A stretch of 24,366 nt of DNA from CAZRQL01 sp964602415 (lineage in GTDB: Bacteria; Bacteroidota; Bacteroidia; Cytophagales; Flammeovirgaceae). Under the pieces are notes generated by a model. It had not been told where the DNA came from and made no database searches. It saw nothing but the letters and a program-made list of their open reading frames with translations. Positions within the stretch are counted from its first letter, which is position 1; each line of letters opens with the position of its first letter. Of this stretch, positions 1 through 5,779 are shown one piece after another. The position numbers and the translations under genes were made by a program. The stretch lies in assembly GCA_964602415.1 (NCBI GenBank), contig CAZRQL010000040.1, positions 1 to 24,366 of the forward strand. Direction: 5' to 3'.

Positions 1-2
1 CA

Positions 3-1157
3 AATCTTTACACACTTTTTTTATTAAAATCCATTTATCAGTTAAACTCAAACGGCAGACTTGCCTACATCATACCTTCGGAGTTTTTAAATTCAGATTA
101 TGGAAAGCTTGTAAAATCGGCACTAATTAAAAATAAGGTTTTAAGGCATATAGTCGTTTTCGATTTTGAAGAAAATGTTTTTGATGATGCTTTGACAACT
201 GCGTGTATTCTGTTATGCTCAAATGACAAGCACAATCAGAAAGTAAAGTTTACAACCGTTAAAAAGATAGATGATTTAGAACAAATCAAAAGTTACATTT
301 CACAATATCCACTTAACAATGGTGACGAATCAACTATTAACATAAGCGACCTTGAGCCAGAAATAAAGTGGCGTAAATATTACCAACCGCAAAACGGAAT
401 TAGATATAAAAACTTAATTCCATTTTCAAGTGTTGCCAAAGTTGTTCGTGGAATTGCCACGGGTGCAAATGAATATTTCACATTTTCTAAATCTAAAGCA
501 AACCAATACGAGATTGATGAGAAATATTTACTTCCCTGCATTTGTAAAGCTATTGATGTTAAAGACAATTTTTTTACGAATGATAATTTCAATTCATTAG
601 TAAATAATGATAGACAAGTATTCTTATTAAATGCAATAGGCTCTCAAGATGAAAATGTTTTAAAATACATTGAACTTGGTGAGACATCAGGAATTGATAA
701 AAAATATCTAACAGCTTGTAGAACTCCGTGGTATTCTTTGGAAAATCGTCCACCATCACCAATTTGGGTTTCGGTTTTCAACAGAAGTGGACTGAAATTC
801 ATTAGAAATGAAGCAAATATTTCCAATCTAACAACATTTCATTGCGTTTATCCATTTCAAAATAGCTTATTCGACAATGTAAATGTTGACGTTTTGTTTG
901 CATATCTTTTAACAGACGTTGCAAGAGAGATATTTGAAGACAACCGAAGAGAATATGGTAATGGACTTCAAAAATTTGAACCTAATGACCTTAACAAAGC
1001 GATGATGCTTGACCTAACATTACTCGACAAGAAAACCGAAAATAAAATCATAGAGCTTTACAAGAAATTTAGGGAGACAGCTATAAACAAATCACCAGGC
1101 GACATTTTTTTGGTTGAAATAAACGACATTTTTAAAACGAAATATTCCCAATGCTAA
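3..1157 (+). CDS. Adenine-specific DNA methyltransferase (Eco57I/TaqI-like), C-terminal part; 5' end outside window
   Basis: The frame is open from base 3 to a TAA at 1155-1157 (384 codons), with no in-frame stop before the window edge, so the gene starts upstream. The first translated residues include GRLAYIIPSEFLNSDYG, a segment typical of gamma-type N6-adenine methyltransferases of the Eco57I/type II R-M family, lying after the catalytic NPPY motif. The rest (WRKYYQPQNGIRYKNLIP, VRGIATGANEYFTF, SNLTTFHCVYPF, EYGNGLQKFEPNDLNK) fits the TaqI-like target-recognition domain that contacts the recognition sequence. SAM-binding motif I and NPPY are outside the window, so activity cannot be judged. 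The gene is visibly more AT-rich than the rest of the window, which suggests horizontal acquisition. No restriction endonuclease partner is visible. Family assignment is firm; target sequence is unknown. Confidence 0.85.
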   Translation, partial: NLYTLFLLKSIYQLNSNGRLAYIIPSEFLNSDYGKLVKSALIKNKVLRHIVVFDFEENVFDDALTTACILLCSNDKHNQKVKFTTVKKIDDLEQIKSYISQYPLNNGDESTINISDLEPEIKWRKYYQPQNGIRYKNLIPFSSVAKVVRGIATGANEYFTFSKSKANQYEIDEKYLLPCICKAIDVKDNFFTNDNFNSLVNNDRQVFLLNAIGSQDENVLKYIELGETSGIDKKYLTACRTPWYSLENRPPSPIWVSVFNRSGLKFIRNEANISNLTTFHCVYPFQNSLFDNVNVDVLFAYLLTDVAREIFEDNRREYGNGLQKFEPNDLNKAMMLDLTLLDKKTENKIIELYKKFRETAINKSPGDIFLVEINDIFKTKYSQC

Positions 1158-1227
1158 ACAGCCACACACATTGCCAAGTCGCACCAGCCGACACGCAAGC
1201 CAAAACTTGGCAAAGAGTGTGTCTGTT
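1157..1227. repeat. Imperfect inverted repeat P1, overlapping the end of the methyltransferase gene
   Basis: The left arm (1157-1179: AACAG, then CACACA, then TTGCCAAGT) is matched by the right arm (1205-1227: ACTTGGCAA, AGAGTGTGT, CTGTT), with small bulges and a loop at about 1180-1204. The nine-base core TTGCCAAGT/ACTTGGCAA is perfect. The left arm begins on the last base of the methyltransferase stop codon. It may be a transcription terminator or, with its neighbours, a structured boundary element. Confidence 0.7.
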
Positions 1228-1282
1228 CCAACCCGCAACCGACAGTCAATCAGGACGAAAGAAGAACACCGAACGCACAACA

Positions 1283-1395
1283 GCGGTTTGGCGTAATGGC
1301 GGGTGCAGTGCTTCGTATGACAGTTTTGTGGTAGGTTCAAGTGCAGTTCTTCGATTGAACTTTTGTGCTAAAAATCCGCCACTACGCCAAGCCGC
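1283..1395. repeat. Large inverted repeat P2 with 20-nt arms and internal direct repeat (attC-like shape)
   Basis: The arms at 1283-1302 and 1376-1395 match as reverse complements at 18 of 20 positions. The 73-nt interior holds an imperfect direct repeat, GTGCAGTGCTTCG at 1303-1315 and GTGCAGTTCTTCG at 1341-1353, each followed by a TTTTGTG-type tail, and a small perfect hairpin GTTCAA/TTGAAC (1335-1340 with 1355-1360). This could extrude as a long stem-loop in single-stranded DNA. The overall shape resembles cassette recombination sites, but canonical integron R'/R'' core boxes are not evident. From memory, similar GCGGTTTGGCG...CGCCAAGCCGC palindromes occur after unrelated genes in Bacteroidota; that was not verified. 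Confidence 0.7.
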
Positions 1396-1398
1396 AAA

Positions 1399-1439
1399 AC
1401 GTCAGACTATGAAAAAGTAGTTTTTTTACAGCCTGACGT
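1399..1439. repeat. Inverted repeat with 7-nt perfect arms
   Basis: ACGTCAG at 1399-1405 and CTGACGT at 1433-1439 are perfect reverse complements, enclosing an AT-rich loop with a second small inverted repeat (ACTA/TAGT). It lies directly between P2 and P3 and leaves almost no unstructured spacer between them. Confidence 0.55.
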
Positions 1440-1494
1440 ATTCGTAAGCTACAAACATGCGATGCCTACGGCATCGGGTGCATTTATTACGAAT
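1440..1494. repeat. Nested inverted repeat P3
   Basis: Three nested arm pairs share one axis: ATTCGTAA (1440-1447) with TTACGAAT (1487-1494), ATGC (1457-1460) with GCAT (1480-1483), and GATGCC (1461-1466) with GGCATC (1470-1475) around a TAC loop. All three are perfect matches. It is a compact REP-like hairpin with no coding potential. Confidence 0.6.
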
Positions 1495-1572
1495 TAAGGA
1501 TTAGAAAAATTTGTATCGCGCAATCCGTGTTAAATTTTTTCATTGAGACGCTGTGGTCTTGTAATAATACAA

Positions 1573-1599
1573 CAGCCCACGAATCGACTTCGTAGGCTG
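1573..1599 (-). terminator. Probable terminator of the atpD-atpC transcript (possibly bidirectional)
   Basis: CAGCCCACGAA (1573-1583) pairs with TTCGTAGGCTG (1589-1599) over 11 positions with one mismatch/wobble and a 5-nt loop. On the minus strand, 22 nt beyond the atpC stop, it is followed by a moderately T-rich TTGTATTATT tract; on the plus strand T7 follows about 9 nt later. The stem is strong but neither T tract is ideal. It could equally be the last hairpin of the palindrome cluster to its left. Confidence 0.5.
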
Positions 1600-1621
1600 C
1601 TGATATGTTTTTTTAACAGGG

Positions 1622-1867
1622 TTAAGATTGGACGCTTTCAGCCAGTACGATAAGTTTGTTGGCTTTCATTTCTACCAATCCGCCGTCTATGGTGTAGCGT
1701 TGTGTACCTGTTGGGGTGTTGATGCGCAACTCTCCCTTTCCCAAGGCACTGATGATGGGTGCGTGGTTGTTTAGAATCTCAAAAGAACCGTCCAATCCGG
1801 GCAACTTGACACCTGTGGCTTCGCCTTCAAATATTTTGGCATCGGGGGTGATGACTTCTAACTTCAT
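1622..1867 (-). CDS. atpC: F1Fo ATP synthase subunit epsilon (short form)
   Basis: This 81-residue protein starts MKLEVITPDAKIFEGEA and contains the family's beta-sandwich signature (G.DGSFEILNNHAPIISAL, then TIDGGLVEMKANKLIVLAE). Epsilon couples the F1 rotor to the membrane c-ring. The protein ends after the N-terminal beta domain and lacks the C-terminal two-helix inhibitory domain of E. coli epsilon. Such short forms are common in Bacteroidota, so this is unlikely to be a truncation. An in-frame start at 1912 would add 15 residues but would run into atpD; ATG at 1867, 4 nt after the atpD stop, fits better. It is transcribed with atpD; the other ATP synthase genes are not in the window. Confidence 0.93.
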   Translation of the reverse strand: MKLEVITPDAKIFEGEATGVKLPGLDGSFEILNNHAPIISALGKGELRINTPTGTQRYTIDGGLVEMKANKLIVLAESVQS

Positions 1868-1871
1868 GGTT

Positions 1872-3377
1872 TTAGGATTTGGCTTGTGCGAGGAGTTTTT
1901 CACCTTTGGCAACGGCTTGCTCGATGGTTCCTACCAAGTTGAAGGCGGCTTCGGGCAGGTGGTCGTGTTTGCCGTCCATGATTTCGTTGAAACCTCTGAT
2001 GGTGTCTTTGATGTCCACAAATTCCCCTTTCAGACCTGTAAAGGCTTCAGCCACAAAGAAGGGCTGGGAGAGGAAACGCTGCACGCGGCGCGCGCGGTGT
2101 ACCACCAAGCGGTCTTCTTCCGAAAGTTCATCCATACCCAAAATAGCGATGATATCTTGAAGTTCTTTGTAGCGTTGGAGGATGTATTTGACTCTTTGGG
2201 CAGTGTTGTAGTGCTCCTCGCCCACAATGTCAGCAGAGAGGATGCGGGAGGTAGAGTCCAAAGGATCAACAGCAGGATAGATACCCAACTCGGCTATTTT
2301 GCGCGATAGTACCGTAGTGGCATCCAAGTGAGAGAAAGTAGTGGCCGGAGCAGGGTCAGTCAAGTCATCAGCTGGCACGTAAACGGCTTGTACTGAAGTG
2401 ATTGAGCCTCTTTTGGTTGAGGTGATTCTTTCTTGCATGGCACCCATTTCCGAGGCCAAGGTAGGCTGGTATCCCACAGCCGAAGGCATACGCCCCAAAA
2501 GAGCCGACACTTCAGACCCTGCCTGAGTGAACCTGAAGATATTGTCCACAAAGAAAAGAATATCTCTTCCTTTGCCTGTTCCGTCTCCGTCGCGGTAGTA
2601 CTCTGCAATGGTCAAACCGGTGAGGGCTACCCTTGCACGCGCACCCGGAGGCTCGTTCATTTGTCCAAATACGAAAGTAGCTTGGGATTCTTCGAGTTCT
2701 TTGTAGTCCACTGTAGAGAGATCCCATCCCCCTTCTTCCATTGAGTGCTTGAATTTTTCACCGTACCTTACGATTCCGGCCTCAATCATTTCGCGCAGCA
2801 GGTCATTGCCTTCGCGGGTACGCTCTCCCACACCAGCAAACACGGAAAGACCTGCATAAGCCTTGGCGATATTGTTGATAAGCTCTTGGATCAAAACGGT
2901 TTTTCCTACACCTGCGCCACCGAAAAGACCGATTTTTCCGCCTTTGGCATAAGGCTCGATAAGGTCAATTACTTTGATACCGGTGTAAAGCACTTCGGTT
3001 GCAGTAGATAAATCTTCAAAGCGGGGTGCAGAGCGGTGTATGGGCAAGCGATGGGGCGAGTAGGGGTCAGACAGACCATCTATTGCCTTCCCGACCACGT
3101 TGAAAAGACGGCCTTTGATGGCTTCACCCGTAGGCACAGAGATCGGCTGTCCCAAATCTTCGGCTTCCAAGCCCCTACGCAAACCTTCGGTGGCATCCAT
3201 TGCTATGGTGCGCACCCTATCTTCGCCTAAATGCTGTTGTACTTCGAGTATTACTTCTTGTCCGTCGGGTCTTACAACACGTAGAGCGTCAAGTATTTTG
3301 GGCAATTGCGCGTCGTTCTCAAACGATACATCCACAACCGGACCGATGACTTGGGTGATTTTACCTTTGTTTGCCAT
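1872..3377 (-). CDS. atpD: F1Fo ATP synthase subunit beta
   Basis: This 501-residue catalytic F1 subunit makes ATP from ADP and phosphate at the inner membrane. Visible motifs: N-terminal KGKITQVIGPVVDV, the P-loop GGAGVGKT at residues 153-160, the catalytic glutamate in GVGERTREG (E185), Walker B ILFFVDNIFRFTQAGSE, and ALLGRMPSAVGYQPTL. The start is ATG 3377 (MANKGK), where family similarity begins. The open frame extends upstream to 3536, but that extension lacks family similarity and contains the promoter. No Shine-Dalgarno is visible; a TAGATTTG -7 element lies 23 nt upstream. It heads an atpD-atpC unit split from the rest of the atp operon, as is usual in Bacteroidota. Confidence 0.97.
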   Translation of the reverse strand: MANKGKITQVIGPVVDVSFENDAQLPKILDALRVVRPDGQEVILEVQQHLGEDRVRTIAMDATEGLRRGLEAEDLGQPISVPTGEAIKGRLFNVVGKAIDGLSDPYSPHRLPIHRSAPRFEDLSTATEVLYTGIKVIDLIEPYAKGGKIGLFGGAGVGKTVLIQELINNIAKAYAGLSVFAGVGERTREGNDLLREMIEAGIVRYGEKFKHSMEEGGWDLSTVDYKELEESQATFVFGQMNEPPGARARVALTGLTIAEYYRDGDGTGKGRDILFFVDNIFRFTQAGSEVSALLGRMPSAVGYQPTLASEMGAMQERITSTKRGSITSVQAVYVPADDLTDPAPATTFSHLDATTVLSRKIAELGIYPAVDPLDSTSRILSADIVGEEHYNTAQRVKYILQRYKELQDIIAILGMDELSEEDRLVVHRARRVQRFLSQPFFVAEAFTGLKGEFVDIKDTIRGFNEIMDGKHDHLPEAAFNLVGTIEQAVAKGEKLLAQAKS

Positions 3378-3400
3378 GGGTTTTATTAAAATTTTAAACG

Positions 3401-3432
3401 CAAATCTAAATCGCCGTAACGTTGAAACCAAA
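3401..3432 (-). promoter_or_regulatory. Bacteroidota-type promoter for atpD-atpC
   Basis: Read on the minus strand, TTTG (3432-3429), a 20-nt spacer and TAGATTTG (3408-3401) match the -33 TTTG / -7 TAnnTTTG pattern of the Bacteroidota primary sigma factor. The -7 element ends 23 nt before the atpD ATG, predicting a leader of about 15-20 nt. Confidence 0.7.
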
Positions 3433-3467
3433 TTCCACAAAAAAATCTGTCCACAAAAAATGTCCCT

Positions 3468-3493
3468 ACCGTTTTGAGCATTGCAAAAACGGT
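3468..3493 (-). terminator. Possible weak terminator after the PH-like membrane protein gene
   Basis: ACCGTTTT (3468-3475) and AAAACGGT (3486-3493) form a perfect 8-bp stem with a 10-nt loop. On the minus strand a T6 tract follows, but only after 7 intervening bases, so efficiency is doubtful. It sits between the stop at 3509 and the atpD promoter and would separate the two transcription units. Confidence 0.4.
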
Positions 3494-3508
3494 ATATGAC
3501 ACAACAAC

Positions 3509-4009
3509 TTACGAAGGAGGATTTTGCGATAGCCAACCCAAAAAGTCTGTCAAGCCTGAGTCCGCTTCATCGACAAAAAATTTTTTTGATTCTTTATCTC
3601 CTTGTATTTCAATAGAATACACTCCTTTGTAGCCGTAGTAAAACAGGGCTGCACCTACCACCGCAATCAAGGCCGCCATCCAAATCCCCAAAATACCTCT
3701 GCCCGCAGCCAACACAGCAAAAGGCGCGAAAATCCCGCCGGCCAAGATGGGGGCATGGAGCCTCACGTGCTTGATAGTGGCTTTTTGTGGTTTTTCAATC
3801 ATCAATGTTTTATTTTTAAAACGCACATATATCCTTTTGTTGGTCAAAATCATCTTGCCTTCTTGCCAACTGTATTGTGCGAGGATGTTTTCGGGAGTAA
3901 GCACCCAAGGAGCTGTATAACTTTGAGAATACCAAAACTGGGGCTTAGCTTGCTTCAAACGGTAAGCATAGGTTTGGCTTTGAGTCTTCAAAAAATAAAC
4001 CGTTTTCAT
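3509..4009 (-). CDS. Small two-TM membrane protein with PH-like N-terminal region, function unknown
   Basis: This 166-residue protein has no assigned function. The N-terminal half contains TPENILAQYSWQEGKMILTNKRIYVRFK; an 'LTNKRIYV'-like strand preceded by a hydrophilic turn recalls bacterial PH/GRAM domains. Two adjacent hydrophobic segments follow (ILAGGIFAPFAVLAAG and GIWMAALIAVVGAALFYYGY), then a soluble C-terminal tail (GVYSIEIQGDKESKKFFVDEADSGLTDFLGWL). No signal peptide is evident. ATG 4009 is preferred over an upstream in-frame start at 4039 because the extra residues would run into the divergent sixA promoter. It is divergent from sixA with only 39 nt between start codons. The PH-like assignment is a suggestion from sequence pattern. 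Confidence 0.75.
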   Translation of the reverse strand: MKTVYFLKTQSQTYAYRLKQAKPQFWYSQSYTAPWVLTPENILAQYSWQEGKMILTNKRIYVRFKNKTLMIEKPQKATIKHVRLHAPILAGGIFAPFAVLAAGRGILGIWMAALIAVVGAALFYYGYKGVYSIEIQGDKESKKFFVDEADSGLTDFLGWLSQNPPS

Positions 4010-4026
4010 TGTTTGACAAAGGAACT

Positions 4027-4034
4027 TATTTTTG
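4027..4034 (+). promoter_or_regulatory. -7 element of sixA
   Basis: TATTTTTG fits TAnnTTTG and lies 14 nt before the sixA ATG at 4049. A correctly spaced -33 TTTG is not seen (TTTG at 4012-4015 is too close), so only the -7 element is claimed. Confidence 0.45.
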
Positions 4035-4048
4035 CGCAAAGGACATTT

Positions 4049-4564
4049 ATGAAGACCTTATATTTAGCACGGCACGCCAAATCAAGTTGGGAAAACATGA
4101 GCCTGAGCGACTTTGAACGCCCCCTCAACGTGAGAGGCAAAAACGATGTGCCTGTGATGGCCAACATGCTAAAAACATTAGGGGTCAAACCGGATTTGAT
4201 TATTTGTTCGCCTTCCAGAAGAACCAAAGACACCGCCATTCAGTATGCTGAGAAAATCGGCTACCCCAAAGACCGCATTGACTACTTGCCCGAACTCTAC
4301 GAAGCCTCTTGCGCCACCCTTTTGTCCATCATACAGCAGCAGCCCGAAAGTATAGACAGCTTGATGATTGTGGGTCATAATCAAGGTCTTACAGAACTTT
4401 ATAACCAACTTTGCTCTCATTACATTGACAACATTCCTACCGGAGGCATAGTGGGGCTGGCCTGTAAGACAGACAAATGGGCCGAACTCAAAACTCAAGA
4501 AGCGGAGATGAAGTTTTATGAGTACCCCAAAAAATACGCTACCGACACACCACTGACTCAATAG
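4049..4564 (+). CDS. sixA: SixA-type histidine phosphatase
   Basis: This 171-residue single-domain protein of the histidine phosphatase (phosphoglycerate-mutase-like) superfamily starts MKTLYLARHAKSSW. The RHA motif supplies the nucleophile His9; R57/R58 (CSPSRRTKDTA), E82 (LPELYEA) and His110 (MIVGHNQG) match the rest of the phosphate pocket. E. coli SixA dephosphorylates phosphohistidine on signalling and phosphotransfer proteins; Bacteroidota homologues are mostly uncharacterised, so the substrate is open. The open frame extends far upstream, but only the part from ATG 4049 matches the family and a -7 element sits just before it. Its 3' end overlaps the convergent TPR gene by 26 nt. Confidence 0.88.
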   Translation: MKTLYLARHAKSSWENMSLSDFERPLNVRGKNDVPVMANMLKTLGVKPDLIICSPSRRTKDTAIQYAEKIGYPKDRIDYLPELYEASCATLLSIIQQQPESIDSLMIVGHNQGLTELYNQLCSHYIDNIPTGGIVGLACKTDKWAELKTQEAEMKFYEYPKKYATDTPLTQ

Positions 4565-5234
4565 CTTCTGCTTTGGAGTGCCCCAAACGTTTGGCACTGA
4601 CCAAATTGCTGCAAATCACTTCTTTGGTGGTTTGACCTCCGCCCATCTGCGCCATAGCCAGTTGGTAAAAAGAGTCTGCAAAAGTCGTATCAAGGGCACA
4701 AGACAAAGCCAGAGGCTCAATGGCTTGTTGGGGTTGTCCCAGATTCAAATAATTGACTCCCATGTAGTAATAGACGTTTCTATCCCTCCCGCCATCTAAC
4801 TGAGCGGCAGCTTGATAGTCTAATGCGGCTTCTACCAGCTTGCCTTGCGAAGCCAGCACCAGTGCCCGATTGAGAAAAATTTCGTACTCAAAACTGTTGA
4901 TAGCCAAGGCTTTTGTATAAAACTCAATGGCCTCATTGGGGCGTTGCATCCTTCGGAACACATTGCCTTTGTTGTAATAGGGGCGGTAGTCTTGGGGGGC
5001 TGCCGCTATGGCGCGGTCGAGACAATCCAAAGCCTTTCCGTTTTGTCCCAACTCCAGATAGGCTACCCCTTTGGCATTCAGTACTTCAGGGTGCTCGTCC
5101 AATTCTTCCAAGATAGAAAGGGCTTCGGCGTACCGCCCGGCTTTCATCTTGTTTTTGGCCTCTAAAAGTTGTTCTTGTTTGTTTTCACAACTTGTCAGGA
5201 AAATTAGGGCACTTGCTAATAAAATATTTTTCAT
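4539..5234 (-). CDS. TPR-repeat lipoprotein
   Basis: This 231-residue protein begins with a lipoprotein signal, MKNILLASALIFLTSC, with a lipobox LTSC (Cys16) followed by ENKQEQ. The remainder is consecutive TPR-like helix pairs (GRYAEALSILEEL, PEVLNAKGVAYLELGQNGKALDCLDRAIA, PYYNKGNVFRRMQRPNEAIEFYTKALAI, and so on to about residue 200). It is expected to be membrane-anchored in the periplasm as a protein-interaction scaffold; no catalytic domain is seen. ATG 5234 overlaps the TGA of the upstream Nudix gene as ATGA, which implies translational coupling and settles the start over an in-frame TTG at 5243. It is the last gene of the three-gene operon starting at 6794. Confidence 0.88.
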   Translation of the reverse strand: MKNILLASALIFLTSCENKQEQLLEAKNKMKAGRYAEALSILEELDEHPEVLNAKGVAYLELGQNGKALDCLDRAIAAAPQDYRPYYNKGNVFRRMQRPNEAIEFYTKALAINSFEYEIFLNRALVLASQGKLVEAALDYQAAAQLDGGRDRNVYYYMGVNYLNLGQPQQAIEPLALSCALDTTFADSFYQLAMAQMGGGQTTKEVICSNLVSAKRLGHSKAEAIESVVCR

Positions 5235-5779
5235 CGGCCCCAAAGATACAAATGAGCGGCTTTCAAGAGTCCCGCAATCGAAATGGCATCGGTAATTCTG
5301 CCGTCTAAAGCCATTTCAACCGCTTGATAAAGAGGCAACTTTTGTACTTCCAGTTGTTCGGTCTCGTCGGGCTGGCTTTCTGTCTGAGTCAGTAAAGTTG
5401 CCACAAAAACGAAGCCTGTCTCATCGGTAACTGAATTTGAGGTATGAATTTTGAGGATTTGTTGCCAATTTTGAGCCAACAGCCCCGTTTCCTCCCGCAA
5501 TTCGCGCTGTGCGGATTCGAGTATGTCTTGGCCTCGTTTGCCACCACCCATAGGGATCTCCCACGAATACTCGTTGAGTGAATAGCGGTGCTGACCAACC
5601 AGCCACGTATTAAGCTCATCGTCAAGGGGTATGATACCGATAGCCCAATTTTTGAAACCCACCACGCCATAAATACCCTCATTGCCCGAGGGATTGATGA
5701 CTTGGTCTTCCCGAACCGAGATCCAAGCATTGTCGTAGATTTGGCGGCTGGAGAGTGTTTTCCATGGGTTAGTTTTCAT
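5231..5779 (-). CDS. Nudix hydrolase (ADP-ribose pyrophosphatase-like)
   Basis: This 182-residue protein has the family's N-terminal beta region (NPWKTLSSRQIYDNAWISVREDQVINPSG), then EYSWEIPMGGGKRGQ and the Nudix helix RELREETGL. The EIPMGGG context resembles ADP-ribose/NDP-sugar pyrophosphatases, which cleave nucleoside diphosphates linked to another moiety using Mg2+. In the Nudix box (GX5EX7REUXEEXGU) the first glutamate position appears to be Gln, while the metal-binding REUXEE glutamates are intact. The start is ATG 5779, which lies inside the last codons of the upstream SLATT-like gene (11-nt overlap, different frame), so the two are probably translationally coupled; an upstream in-frame start at 5800 is less likely. 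Substrate is not determinable here. Confidence 0.88.
   Translation of the reverse strand: MKTNPWKTLSSRQIYDNAWISVREDQVINPSGNEGIYGVVGFKNWAIGIIPLDDELNTWLVGQHRYSLNEYSWEIPMGGGKRGQDILESAQRELREETGLLAQNWQQILKIHTSNSVTDETGFVFVATLLTQTESQPDETEQLEVQKLPLYQAVEMALDGRITDAISIAGLLKAAHLYLWGR

Noticed and set aside
1283..1395. Calling the large palindrome a true integron attC site
   Set aside because: The shape is attC-like, but the conserved GTTRRRY/RYYYAAC core boxes are not clearly present and no integron integrase is in the window.
1151..1420. 89-residue plus-strand open frame through the palindromes
   Set aside because: It runs across the inverted repeats P1 and P2, has no family features, and its codons simply translate the palindrome arms. 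The opposite-strand frame at 1092-1340 is rejected for the same reason.
1716..2309. 197-codon plus-strand open frame
   Set aside because: Antisense to the highly conserved atpC/atpD genes; no plausible protein features.
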